This document shows positions 7,181 through 15,630 of a DNA stretch of 20,297 bases, piece by piece. The stretch spans positions 1 through 20,297 of the forward strand of contig JAHJUV010000080.1 of NCBI GenBank assembly GCA_018828825.1, in the 5' to 3' direction. The stretch's first letter is position 1, and the number at the start of each line of letters is the position of its first letter. The DNA comes from Planctomycetota bacterium (GTDB lineage Bacteria > Planctomycetota > Phycisphaerae > Sedimentisphaerales > UBA12454). Both the position numbers and the translations under genes were made by a program. The notes beneath the pieces were generated by a model, which made no database searches, had not been told where the DNA came from, and saw only the letters and a list, made by a program, of their open reading frames with translations.

Positions 7181-8119
7181 TTAGGCGTTATTGGTTACTT
7201 TTTTGAAATCTGCCGGTGACTTATACCATAACCAGCCGGAACTGCCGCCCCCTACCACAAATACCCAGCTTAAGACTACGGCCCTGTCAATCATAGCAGC
7301 CGTAATTCCTGCTTCCAGTGGTATACCTAATACCACAGCACCTGCGCCGAGAACTGCTTCACGAATACCAAGTGCACCGGGCGTAAGGTTTATAAACATC
7401 ATCACAAATCCCATTGCACCGAGTACAAGATAACCAGCCGGATGAATATCCTTATCCATACTATGGTAAATAACTCCCAACCTGACAGAAGTAAGCACAA
7501 AATTGAGAAAAAGCAAACCACTGGTAATCAGCAAAACCTTTCTATCCTGTGTTATAGCCTTTCGACCAAGAAGAAAATCCCTCAGTACGACTGCAGGTTT
7601 TGATACTCCTTTCGGGACAGGCAAAGGCAAAAAAATCAGTAAGCACGAAAAAACGAAGCTAATCAGGAAAATTCCTGCCAGAATCTGTTTATTTACATCC
7701 GCCAAACCATAAAAAAGAGCCAAAACTATCATTCCGGCCAGAGATGCAACGGCAGAAAGAACAAGAGTAAGATATACAGCAAACGTGCCATAATGTGAGT
7801 ATTTTAGGCCATAATGTCTTTTGAGATAGTTTGCCTTGAAAAATGTACCAAATTTCATAGGTAAATAGTTAAGCAAAACGCTGGTATTTTGCAGCATAAC
7901 CATATCCCAAAACAAAACTTTTGCACCCATAGGTCTAAGTATTGATACATTAAACGCAGCCCCATTAAGTGTACCCAGAAAACATACAAAATAAATAATT
8001 ATCAACTCTGCTGCACTCAGCTTTAACAGCACCCTTACCTGCTGCCAATGTCCTGCAAGATACCAAATCAAAAAGGCCAGGATGGCAACGCCGAGAATAT
8101 GTTTAAGCCATTTAAGCAT
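7181..8119 (-). CDS. Flippase-like integral membrane protein (LPG synthase TM / UPF0104 family)
   Basis: 312 residues with about eight membrane helices. It matches the lysylphosphatidylglycerol-synthetase transmembrane family (UPF0104, AglD-like) in overall pattern: the N-terminal helix with LIWYLAGHWQQV, the NYLPMKFGTFFKANYLKRHYG loop after the third helix, and the GALGIREAVLGAG loop near the C-terminus. There is no catalytic synthetase domain, so lipid lysylation is unlikely. Stand-alone members are often found with polyprenyl-linked glycan genes and are suspected of moving lipid-linked intermediates or lipids. It is last in the minus-strand operon. Its ATG overlaps the end of the preceding methyltransferase gene by 8 nt and lacks a clear ribosome site, suggesting translational coupling. 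Transport function is inferred. Confidence 0.85.
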   Translation of the reverse strand: MLKWLKHILGVAILAFLIWYLAGHWQQVRVLLKLSAAELIIIYFVCFLGTLNGAAFNVSILRPMGAKVLFWDMVMLQNTSVLLNYLPMKFGTFFKANYLKRHYGLKYSHYGTFAVYLTLVLSAVASLAGMIVLALFYGLADVNKQILAGIFLISFVFSCLLIFLPLPVPKGVSKPAVVLRDFLLGRKAITQDRKVLLITSGLLFLNFVLTSVRLGVIYHSMDKDIHPAGYLVLGAMGFVMMFINLTPGALGIREAVLGAGAVVLGIPLEAGITAAMIDRAVVLSWVFVVGGGSSGWLWYKSPADFKKVTNNA

Positions 8120-8786
8120 TTACAGGACATTTCCCTAATTTGTAAATATATGATGTTGCCAGAAAAGCCGAGCTGCTCGGAAACATCAAATAATTACCTG
8201 TTCTTATACCGTGCAGCGTGTAAGGCAAAATCGCATAGGTGCCAAGCCTTTTTTCAATATTAAAACCGCAAAAATCAGCAACTCTGCCCATATTTTGCCG
8301 TGTAAAAGAATGTATGTGCCCTTCCGTATCGGGAGATTTGAGCAATTCAACCAGAAGATATATCCAGTTATATGGATTAGGCGCAGACAATAAAAGTACA
8401 CCATTGTCCTTCAATATCCTTTTGAATTGATTAAGCAAAAATGTCGGATTCTCAACATGCTCTATTAATTCGAAACAGAAGATATAGTCAAACTTGTTAT
8501 CTTCAAACGGCAGACCTTTCATTACATCGCAAACCTGAAAGCTGCCTTTTTTGTGCTTTAGATTTTCAATCACCTTTTCAGAAATATCGAGTCCATTATA
8601 ATCGCAATCTATCCCTTTCTTCGCGAGAAAATCACAAAGGAAAGCATGTTTACAGCCGACGTCAAGAATCTTTGCGCCGTTCTGTATATTTACCAATTTC
8701 AAAGCCCGGCTGTATCTGGTGAAACCCTGTTTATCAAACTTCGTATAAGATTCAGCACGTTTTTCGTAGAATTCTTTTTTATTCAT
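8112..8786 (-). CDS. Class I SAM-dependent methyltransferase of the glycan operon
   Basis: 224 residues. SAM-binding motif I is ILDVGCKHAFLCDFL (about 40-54), with GLDIS (about 65-69) holding the ribose-binding acid, and FDYIFCFELIEHVENP (about 98-113) is the post-motif II helix. The motif I glycines are partly replaced (GCKHAF rather than GCGxG), as seen in some UbiG/Methyltransf_11 relatives. It starts 3 nt after the GT4 stop and overlaps the flippase-like gene by 8 nt. Placed between a glycosyltransferase and a flippase-like protein, it probably methylates a sugar or lipid carrier intermediate. The precise acceptor is unknown. Confidence 0.88.
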   Translation of the reverse strand: MNKKEFYEKRAESYTKFDKQGFTRYSRALKLVNIQNGAKILDVGCKHAFLCDFLAKKGIDCDYNGLDISEKVIENLKHKKGSFQVCDVMKGLPFEDNKFDYIFCFELIEHVENPTFLLNQFKRILKDNGVLLLSAPNPYNWIYLLVELLKSPDTEGHIHSFTRQNMGRVADFCGFNIEKRLGTYAILPYTLHGIRTGNYLMFPSSSAFLATSYIYKLGKCPVNA

Positions 8787-8789
8787 ACG

Positions 8790-9896
8790 TTATTTTCTAT
8801 ATTCTGATACTGTCTTTTGCAGTGTTTCGAGCATAGTTTGGACGTTCTCCTTCCAGTAATAGTTTTTAACGACAAAATCCCTGCCTGCCCTGCCTATATT
8901 ATTACGTAATTCAGGATTTTTTGCCAGCTTTATTATCGCCTCTGCGAGAACATCAGGATTATTAGGCTCAATCAATATTCCAGTTTGTCCATCTATACAT
9001 ACTTCAGGCACTCCGCCCACACGGGTCGCCACAACCGGACATCCACAGGCAGATGCCTCTAATATGGAGACGCCAAAAGACTCCTGACAAATACTCGGGT
9101 GAACGAACACATCAAAAGAATTAAAAAAAACAGGCAACTTTTCATTCGGAATAAATCCCGTAAACTCGACCTTATCCATAATTCCAAGCTCACGCGCCAT
9201 ATTCTGTAATTGAGCTTTCATTGGTCCTTGTCCAATAATTACCAGACGAGCATCGGGTAATTGACGGCAAATTTCAGGCATTGCTGATATTAGAATATCA
9301 GGCGCATATTTAGGTGATAGGGCTTTGACAAAACCTATAAGAAATCCTTTTTCGCTTTCTTTTGTTTCCTGCCTGACAACAGGCCTAAACAATTCGTAAT
9401 CAACTCCAAAAGGGATATGTTTTATGGGTACCGTCGCCGGTCTTAAATCCACAGTCCTATCAATCATAAACCTGCTCGTTGAGCATATCATATCCGCTTT
9501 TTTTAACGCATACCTGGTAAGCCAACCCTTTATTACTGTGGACAACCCCTTTGCGCAATAAATCACATCACTACCCATTATGGAAACAACAAATGGATGG
9601 TAATCGGCAAAAGCAGCTATCACTCCATATGTAATTGTATAGTATGCAATTACGATATCCGGTTTTAACTTCTTCAATGCTCTCTTGGCCGTTAAAAGCA
9701 AATAAATATAAGACAAAAAAGTAAAAAACACAGAACCGGAATTCACATTTCCCACATTAACCGTATGGACAGTGATCCCAGATATTTCGATATGTCGAAT
9801 GCTGAGCAAATGAACCTCGTGGCCTTTTTCCGCAAAGGCTTTGGCCCATCGTTGGGTATGCACTGAAAGAGCATTAGCCAAAATACAAATTTTCAT
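8790..9896 (-). CDS. Family 4 glycosyltransferase (GT-B fold)
   Basis: Retaining glycosyltransferase of the GT4 family, 368 residues. The N-terminal Rossmann domain opens with ICILANALSVHTQRWAKAFA, typical for binding a lipid-linked or glycan acceptor. The C-terminal domain starts at about GFVKALSPKYAPD and carries the EX7E donor motif (ESFGVSILE, Glu272 and Glu280), followed by ASACGCPVVATRVGGVPEV. I chose the ATG at 9896-9894 rather than the in-frame TTG at 9902 because the AGGA upstream is about 10 nt from the ATG but only 4 nt from the TTG. It lies 15 nt after the GT-C gene. It should act on the cytoplasmic side, extending a lipid-linked sugar. Donor and acceptor are unknown. Confidence 0.92.
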   Translation of the reverse strand: MKICILANALSVHTQRWAKAFAEKGHEVHLLSIRHIEISGITVHTVNVGNVNSGSVFFTFLSYIYLLLTAKRALKKLKPDIVIAYYTITYGVIAAFADYHPFVVSIMGSDVIYCAKGLSTVIKGWLTRYALKKADMICSTSRFMIDRTVDLRPATVPIKHIPFGVDYELFRPVVRQETKESEKGFLIGFVKALSPKYAPDILISAMPEICRQLPDARLVIIGQGPMKAQLQNMARELGIMDKVEFTGFIPNEKLPVFFNSFDVFVHPSICQESFGVSILEASACGCPVVATRVGGVPEVCIDGQTGILIEPNNPDVLAEAIIKLAKNPELRNNIGRAGRDFVVKNYYWKENVQTMLETLQKTVSEYRK

Positions 9897-9911
9897 TTTC
9901 AAAATATCCTA

Positions 9912-11555
9912 TTATTTCACAGGATTCTGCAAATCGAAAAGCACATAACTCGACATACCGGCCTTGAGAAACCTTCCTTTTTTGTCCATCTCGCCGGACA
10001 CGCCGGAAATATATTCATATCTATAAAGCTGTCCAAGCTGTTTGCTGAGATTGTTCAGATACGCATCAGATTGAGGGTCGCCCACAGACAAAGGCATAAG
10101 ATAAAACGGGTATTTACCGATTTTGGCCGCAGTCGTAATATCTTCAAACTTCATTGCATGAGTAATTTCACGGTCAAGATACCACGCAACCTCAGGCCTA
10201 TAGAACGCCCCCTTTGATTCGTGCTGATCAACAATAAACGGGTCGAAACTCAGCAGATATTTATCAGGCGGTATTCGAGAGTTAAGCATCTGAAACATTT
10301 TAATCTTCGCATCCGGCTGCCAGCGAATCGCATAGTAATGATTCGTCCCGATAATTGAAAAAACGAGAAACATACCAGTTACAAAAACAATTGCTGCGAT
10401 GGCATACTTTTTATTTATTTTCGAAGCTAAATCCGCAAGAAGCATCGTGCCCTGCGATGCCGCAATTGCTACAAGAGCACAAAGAGGCAGTTCCCATGTC
10501 TGATGCCTCCATAACGCGCCTTTTAAAATAAACAATTGAAAAAACGGCAGAAGGAAAAACAGCAAAAAGCATGGGAATCGTCTTTTGCGAAAATCTGCCT
10601 GTGCCGGTTTAGGCTGACTGAAAACAAGTAACTGGCCGATTGTAAGATACAGAATAGCTGCAATAAGAACGGGAACAGTAAAATTAGTTGCCGCGAATCC
10701 CCACATTTTTGCAAACCAGGCACCCCACACAAACTCAGGCATTTCGCCTTTAGCCGACCTCCACCTGTAAAGCTCGACTATCTTGTCAATATTCCAGCCA
10801 TAGCCGGACGCCATTATGATAAAATTCAAAAGCATACTGCCCAGCGGCGCTCCCGCTAAAACAGCAAGTATTTTTATATCCGGCATTTTTTTCCTGACTA
10901 GACACTGAAACAGGTAATCAAAGCCTATGGCCATTCCAAAGAAAAACCCCGTCCAGCCGAACTGCACCGCAAAAAACAAGGCTGTCGCCAGGATTATCAT
11001 ATAAAAACGCTTGTTTCTTTCCGACTCAATCCTTTCTGTTAATGCAAGATAACAATATATCGCCAAAAATCCGAAAAGATTTGGAAATCCTCCCGTGCCG
11101 AAATAGCCAATCAGGGGGAATAACACATAAAACAATGCCGCCAACAGAGCAGTTTTATTATCCAACAGTCCTTTAAATAATTTCAGTATTATCAGCAAGG
11201 TGCCAAGGGACATAAGAATATTCAACAGCTGATAACTGAGCTCGCTTACGCCGAAGATTTTCATAAACAATGCAAGTGATAAAACTGCAAGCTGTGGATG
11301 GTCCTTATATACGGTTGGATTTGGGGTCGGTGGATTGCCGACTGCCCATGTTGTCATACCTTTCGTATAGGCCAGACCGTATTTAACATGTGCGCGGGCG
11401 GCCCACGCTCCGCTTGCGGTCGCCCAGCTGTGAAGACCGCCAAACGGTCTCGGCACACCTCTCGCCATCGTCAGGACCAGAATAATCATTATTAAAGAGG
11501 CTGTCGGCCAAAAAATATTACTTTCTTTTTCGGGGATCACTGTGGTTTTTGCCAT
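9912..11555 (-). CDS. GT-C fold membrane glycosyltransferase (PMT/ArnT-like)
   Basis: 547-residue polytopic protein with about 11-12 membrane helices and a C-terminal soluble domain (about 420-547). It resembles the GT39/GT83 dolichyl- or polyprenyl-phosphate-sugar transferases: a first helix, then a large periplasmic loop ending in YKDHPQLAVLSLALFMKIFG, the position of the ArnT-type HHPP loop. Such enzymes transfer a sugar from polyprenyl phosphate to protein, lipid or glycan outside the membrane. Unusually, the segment after helix 1 (GGLHSWATASGAWAARAHV) lacks the Asp/Glu normally found there, so either Asp84 of YKDHP serves or activity is altered. The ATG at 11555 has AAGGG about 9 nt upstream. 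It sits 17 nt after the DUF354 gene. The operon also holds a GT2 that could make its polyprenyl-linked donor. Confidence 0.88.
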   Translation of the reverse strand: MAKTTVIPEKESNIFWPTASLIMIILVLTMARGVPRPFGGLHSWATASGAWAARAHVKYGLAYTKGMTTWAVGNPPTPNPTVYKDHPQLAVLSLALFMKIFGVSELSYQLLNILMSLGTLLIILKLFKGLLDNKTALLAALFYVLFPLIGYFGTGGFPNLFGFLAIYCYLALTERIESERNKRFYMIILATALFFAVQFGWTGFFFGMAIGFDYLFQCLVRKKMPDIKILAVLAGAPLGSMLLNFIIMASGYGWNIDKIVELYRWRSAKGEMPEFVWGAWFAKMWGFAATNFTVPVLIAAILYLTIGQLLVFSQPKPAQADFRKRRFPCFLLFFLLPFFQLFILKGALWRHQTWELPLCALVAIAASQGTMLLADLASKINKKYAIAAIVFVTGMFLVFSIIGTNHYYAIRWQPDAKIKMFQMLNSRIPPDKYLLSFDPFIVDQHESKGAFYRPEVAWYLDREITHAMKFEDITTAAKIGKYPFYLMPLSVGDPQSDAYLNNLSKQLGQLYRYEYISGVSGEMDKKGRFLKAGMSSYVLFDLQNPVK

Positions 11556-11572
11556 TTTTAAAAGCCCTTAAA

Positions 11573-12595
11573 CTATATGATTTTCATACGAGACTGCTCT
11601 ATAGTTTCTGCGATATATTGAGTAACGTCTATTTTGCCCTGCAGGTAGTTTTGCAACGCCGTCTTTTTATTTTCAGGATTCTTCAGCAATTCAACGGCTC
11701 TATTCATCGCCTTCTGCGTATCTGTTATATGTTCAAGCAATTCATATTTCGCAAATTCCTGTATAGTGCCCGCCGTCAGCGTATTTATATAAATTACAGG
11801 CACACCCAAAACCGCTGACTCAGACGCCATAGTCGCCCCCTCGGTCACGCACAGCGACGCAAAAGCCATTAAATGATGAATCTGATGAACGGGAATTTTA
11901 AGTTTATACTCCTCAAGCTCTTTAGGCAGTTCGGCTTCAGATGTAATATAAACCTTCGCATATTTGCTTATTTCGGAGATAAATTCCACCTTGGCGTTCT
12001 TTTCAAAACCGTGCTGACCTACATCATGATGAGCCTGCCAACTTACGAACCGGACCAAGCAGTATTTTTCGTCCGGGTCAATGCCGATATCTTTCAGGAC
12101 GTTTTTGTCAGGCGTAAACCTGTTCGGATGAAGATATGCCAATTCGTGACAGCCGGCATAACGAATCTGTTTTTTGCCGAGATTTATCGAATAGCAATCG
12201 GGCGTATAAACAGCCGTTGCGAATGGAAATGTCATTTTATGAGATATTCCAGCATGCTCGGTATCGTCCCAGACTACTACCGACTTTCGACAAAGAAAAC
12301 CGGCGTGAGCGGCAAAAACACCGCCAATCGCAGTCAAAACATCGGGTTTGAATTTCCGACAGAATTGCCAGAGTTTATAATCTCTTTTTATAAGCTCCGA
12401 GAACAGCGAAAGTTTGCCTTTACCGATACTCGAAAGAACAGTATGTTCTATTCCGTACAGATTCAGCAGTTCTATTACTATTTCCTTCTCGCGTGCCGTC
12501 ACCGCAACCTCATGGCCGTGCGATTTCCAGTCTCCTATCGCATTTCTAAAAAAATGTACGTGAGCCGGATGTGTAACCTCAACAAGTATTCTCAT
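11573..12595 (-). CDS. DUF354 family protein (putative GT-B glycosyltransferase/epimerase-like)
   Basis: 340 residues. DUF354 proteins resemble MurG and UDP-GlcNAc 2-epimerase in fold. The N-terminus MRILVEVTHPAHVHFF is the family hallmark. The C-terminal domain has SLCVTEGATMASESAVLGVP, the nucleotide-sugar binding loop shared with those enzymes. I place the start at the ATG 12595-12593, which overlaps the GT2 stop as ATGA and has AAGGA about 7 nt upstream. An upstream in-frame GTG (12613) would add six residues (MQQGFE) ahead of the conserved first strand. It is probably a cytoplasmic glycosyltransferase or sugar-nucleotide enzyme feeding the same glycan. Confidence 0.9.
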   Translation of the reverse strand: MRILVEVTHPAHVHFFRNAIGDWKSHGHEVAVTAREKEIVIELLNLYGIEHTVLSSIGKGKLSLFSELIKRDYKLWQFCRKFKPDVLTAIGGVFAAHAGFLCRKSVVVWDDTEHAGISHKMTFPFATAVYTPDCYSINLGKKQIRYAGCHELAYLHPNRFTPDKNVLKDIGIDPDEKYCLVRFVSWQAHHDVGQHGFEKNAKVEFISEISKYAKVYITSEAELPKELEEYKLKIPVHQIHHLMAFASLCVTEGATMASESAVLGVPVIYINTLTAGTIQEFAKYELLEHITDTQKAMNRAVELLKNPENKKTALQNYLQGKIDVTQYIAETIEQSRMKII

Positions 12596-13542
12596 TTCAA
12601 ATCCTTGTTGCACTCCATATCAAACCACATCGCGAAAAGTGTAAACTGAACTGCGGTAATAAATGAAAACATCGCGGCAAGTGCATTTATCGGAGGAATG
12701 TGTCCTTCGGTAAACCACTTATAAAACAATCTGGCAAAGAGCGCTACCGTCGCGACATCAAAAAATAGACCAAATACATAAAAGAAAATCAGCGGATGAA
12801 AGTCTCTGATAATATATTTTTCCTTCATCCTATACAAAAAGCACTTCAGCAGAAGCCACGAAAGTTTTGGCACAACCGCGTGAATTTTTATGCCGCTGTC
12901 TTCGCCAATGTTATAAACCGGTTTTATCGGCACATCACGAACCTTCAGATTATATATATTAAGTTTGACCAGCAAATCGTTCGGCATACCGTATCGCTTG
13001 TATATTTTGTCGATATCAATAAGCTCCAGCGCCTTAAGATTTATCACAGTATAACCTGTCTGAGAATCGGCTATATGCCAGTATCCGCTGGCGATTTTTG
13101 TCAGCAGCGAAAGAAACGAATTGCCGAGATACCTGACTTTCGGGATTATATTCCACGCATTTCCGGTAAATAAACGGTTGCCTTTGGCATAATCAACTTC
13201 GCCGTTTACAATCGGTTCAAGCAAAGCAGGCAAATCCTTAGGGTCCATCTGTGCATCACCTGCCATTACAGCAGTCGCGAAAATTTTATTATCACGGGCC
13301 CATTTATAACCAGTGGAAATTGCCGCCCCAACACCCTGGTTCTTCTCATGACATAGCAGGATTATTCTGCCATTGGATTTCTGAGCATACTGGCTAACAA
13401 CTTCCGCGGTGTTATCTTTGCTCTTGTCGTCGACAATGACAATCTTGTCAACATAATCAGGCATTGTTTCAATTACCCTGCATATAAGCTTTTCTTCGTT
13501 ATAAGCAGGCACCACTACGCAAACTGTTATGTTTTTATACAT
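12592..13542 (-). CDS. Family 2 glycosyltransferase, polyprenyl-phosphate sugar synthase-like, with C-terminal helices
   Basis: 316 residues. The GT-A domain starts VVVPAYNEEKLICRVI (about 9-24), followed by IVIVDDKSKDNTAEVV (about 34-49) and a MAGDAQMDP metal-binding motif near residue 95. This is the layout of DPM1-like enzymes that load mannose or another sugar onto polyprenyl phosphate. The C-terminal 70 residues hold two membrane helices (FFYVFGLFFDVATVALFA and ALAAMFSFITAVQFTLFA), which anchor it to the membrane. The ATG at 13542 has GAAGGA 8 nt upstream. It lies 24 nt after rseP and is coupled to DUF354 by ATGA. A GT2 of this kind together with GT-C enzymes suggests donor-acceptor pairing: the GT2 makes the lipid-linked sugar and the GT-C uses it. 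The sugar is not known. Confidence 0.92.
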   Translation of the reverse strand: MYKNITVCVVVPAYNEEKLICRVIETMPDYVDKIVIVDDKSKDNTAEVVSQYAQKSNGRIILLCHEKNQGVGAAISTGYKWARDNKIFATAVMAGDAQMDPKDLPALLEPIVNGEVDYAKGNRLFTGNAWNIIPKVRYLGNSFLSLLTKIASGYWHIADSQTGYTVINLKALELIDIDKIYKRYGMPNDLLVKLNIYNLKVRDVPIKPVYNIGEDSGIKIHAVVPKLSWLLLKCFLYRMKEKYIIRDFHPLIFFYVFGLFFDVATVALFARLFYKWFTEGHIPPINALAAMFSFITAVQFTLFAMWFDMECNKDLK

Positions 13543-13566
13543 ATCATATCCTTCTATAAAGAAGTT

Positions 13567-15630
13567 TTATCTGCTGAAAAATACCCTGACAATATCGTTA
13601 TACGTAATCAGTATGAATAGCAGCCCTATTATTGCAAGGCCGACATACGTCAATCCTTCCTGTATTTTGATGTGCACCGGTGAGCCCTTGATTTTTTCGA
13701 TAATCAGCAGCACAATAAGCCCGCCGTCGAGTATCGGCAGCGGCAGAAAATTCATCACCGCAAGACAGGCGCTGATAATCCCCATAAAATGCAGATACTG
13801 CATATAATCCTTATCGCCTATAATTTTCGAGCTTGCCGCAATCATTCCCACAGGCCCCATAAGGCTCTTCGGACTTACCTCGCCCACAATCAGGCCTTTG
13901 ATTGTCATATATGTCTGCGCGATAAACTCAACTGTTTTTCTTGTACCCATTTTCAGCGCGCCAGTAAGTCCCGCCGCCCTGTAAAGCTTCGTCAACGGCT
14001 TAAACGGTATATCGTATAAAGACAAAGCCCTCATAGCGAGCAACTCGCCGCTGCTCGGCACCGGCAAACGAATTCCACCGTCGCAAATTATGCTGTGATA
14101 GGCGATTTTTACCGTCTTGCCCCTGTGTTTTTCCAATGCCGCCGCGATATCGAAATAATTATTAACTTTCTCACCGGCAACAGAAACTATCTCCGCGCCT
14201 CTCGGCAAATCGGAAAATACCGGCGAATTCATATCTGCCGCCGCCGTTACTGTACTATCAACATCCAGCCCGACCCCTATCCCGATAATCGCCCTGCCGT
14301 CAGATGCCTTCCGCGGCGTTACCGCGACATTAACTGTTTCATTATCCCGCAAAACCACCATACTGAGTTCTTCCCCAAGACTGGCGATTGTCTCCTTGCG
14401 CAATTCCTCGTAGGTAGGATTAGCCGTATCGCCCGCCTGAACGATAACATCCCCGATATGCAGTATCTCGTTCACATCGGATTTTTCGATGGTTATAATT
14501 TTCAGTCTCGGTATCAGCCCGCAAATCTGGGCCGGAACAAAATCACCACCGTCCTCGTATTCGATATAGCCTACATATTCGAGCTTATCTTCAAACGCTA
14601 CCGGTTCACTCTGGCCCGCCCTGTGAAATGTCAATTCAGCCGCCGGCTTAAAAACATTCTTCATCTTATCGCTGTATTGCCAGAAATGTTCTATTTTTTC
14701 GCCGTTGACAGCGGCCAGTACATCGCCCGCCTTTAGTCCGGTTTTTTCAAGCAGCGCCTTTGGATTTTCAACCTTCGCGATTGTAAGTGTGCTCCCAGGC
14801 AGTATGCCGAATCCCTTGAATCCCCGTCTGGGCATATTCTTGGCCTTAACAGAAAAATCCTTAATGCTGCCGTCTGTTTGTTTTACCTTCAGATTGACAG
14901 CTTCGTCTTTGCCTGAAAAAGCCGCGGCAATCATCACTCCCCTGAAATCCGGCCCCGCTTTGCCGTTGATTTCGAGTATCTCATCGCCCGCCTTCAGCCC
15001 CGCCTTGGCCGCCGGATACCCAGGCAGACAATCGCCTATAATCGCAGGCGACATCTTAATACCTACCGTAAAGACGACGACAAACAATATTGCCGCCATC
15101 AAAACGTTCATTACGACACCTGCCGAAACCGTAACTATCCGTTTCCATATCGCCACGTTGACGAATGAACGCGGGTTGTCGCTCGGCTTGTCCGCCCCGA
15201 CATCTTCCTGCCCTAAAAGCTTAACGAATCCGCCTATCGGAAAAATCCTTAACTGGTATTCCGTCTCGCCCGCCTTACATTTAATCGGCACCTTTATACA
15301 CAACAGCCCATCTTCTTCTGGGTCGTTTTCCTTCTGCAGGATAGTAGGAAATATCCTGAACCTGAGATAATTTTCACATTTCTTAAAGCCAATCACAACC
15401 GGCCCGAAACCTATCGCGAACGCCTCGATACTGACACCGGATAATTTGCCCGTGATAAAATGGCCGAATTCATGCACAAAAATCACTGCGCCAAGACCTA
15501 CAAATGATAGGATTATACTGCTGCTTTTACTGAGATTACCGAAGATATAATGGACTATCATTCCAACTATCAGCAAAAGTACCAGGGTGTTTATTAAATT
15601 CTTCGCCTTTACCTTACTCTGTTCAGCCAT
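13567..15630 (-). CDS. rseP: RseP-like site-2 zinc metalloprotease (M50B) with PDZ domains
   Basis: Intramembrane protease that cleaves anti-sigma factors or signal-peptide remnants. 687 residues, against about 450 in E. coli. Catalytic HEFGH is at 53-57 in the second membrane helix, followed by the SIEAFAIGFGP strand. The second zinc motif NFLPLPILDGG starts at 627. Between them lie several PDZ-like units, seen as repeated GLKAGDEILEING, GLKAGDVLAAVNGEKI and LHIGDVIVQAGD segments, at least three copies. The excess length comes from these and from an insertion after the first membrane region (about 85-135). The start codon lies 22 nt inside dxr, with GAGG in the dxr coding sequence as ribosome site. 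The dxr-rseP pairing is common in bacteria. Confidence 0.94.
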   Translation of the reverse strand: MAEQSKVKAKNLINTLVLLLIVGMIVHYIFGNLSKSSSIILSFVGLGAVIFVHEFGHFITGKLSGVSIEAFAIGFGPVVIGFKKCENYLRFRIFPTILQKENDPEEDGLLCIKVPIKCKAGETEYQLRIFPIGGFVKLLGQEDVGADKPSDNPRSFVNVAIWKRIVTVSAGVVMNVLMAAILFVVVFTVGIKMSPAIIGDCLPGYPAAKAGLKAGDEILEINGKAGPDFRGVMIAAAFSGKDEAVNLKVKQTDGSIKDFSVKAKNMPRRGFKGFGILPGSTLTIAKVENPKALLEKTGLKAGDVLAAVNGEKIEHFWQYSDKMKNVFKPAAELTFHRAGQSEPVAFEDKLEYVGYIEYEDGGDFVPAQICGLIPRLKIITIEKSDVNEILHIGDVIVQAGDTANPTYEELRKETIASLGEELSMVVLRDNETVNVAVTPRKASDGRAIIGIGVGLDVDSTVTAAADMNSPVFSDLPRGAEIVSVAGEKVNNYFDIAAALEKHRGKTVKIAYHSIICDGGIRLPVPSSGELLAMRALSLYDIPFKPLTKLYRAAGLTGALKMGTRKTVEFIAQTYMTIKGLIVGEVSPKSLMGPVGMIAASSKIIGDKDYMQYLHFMGIISACLAVMNFLPLPILDGGLIVLLIIEKIKGSPVHIKIQEGLTYVGLAIIGLLFILITYNDIVRVFFSR

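Noticed and set aside
14705..15370. 221-codon plus-strand frame opposite rseP
   Set aside because: Antisense shadow of a clearly identified protease gene; Ser/Pro/Ala-rich composition and no ribosome site.
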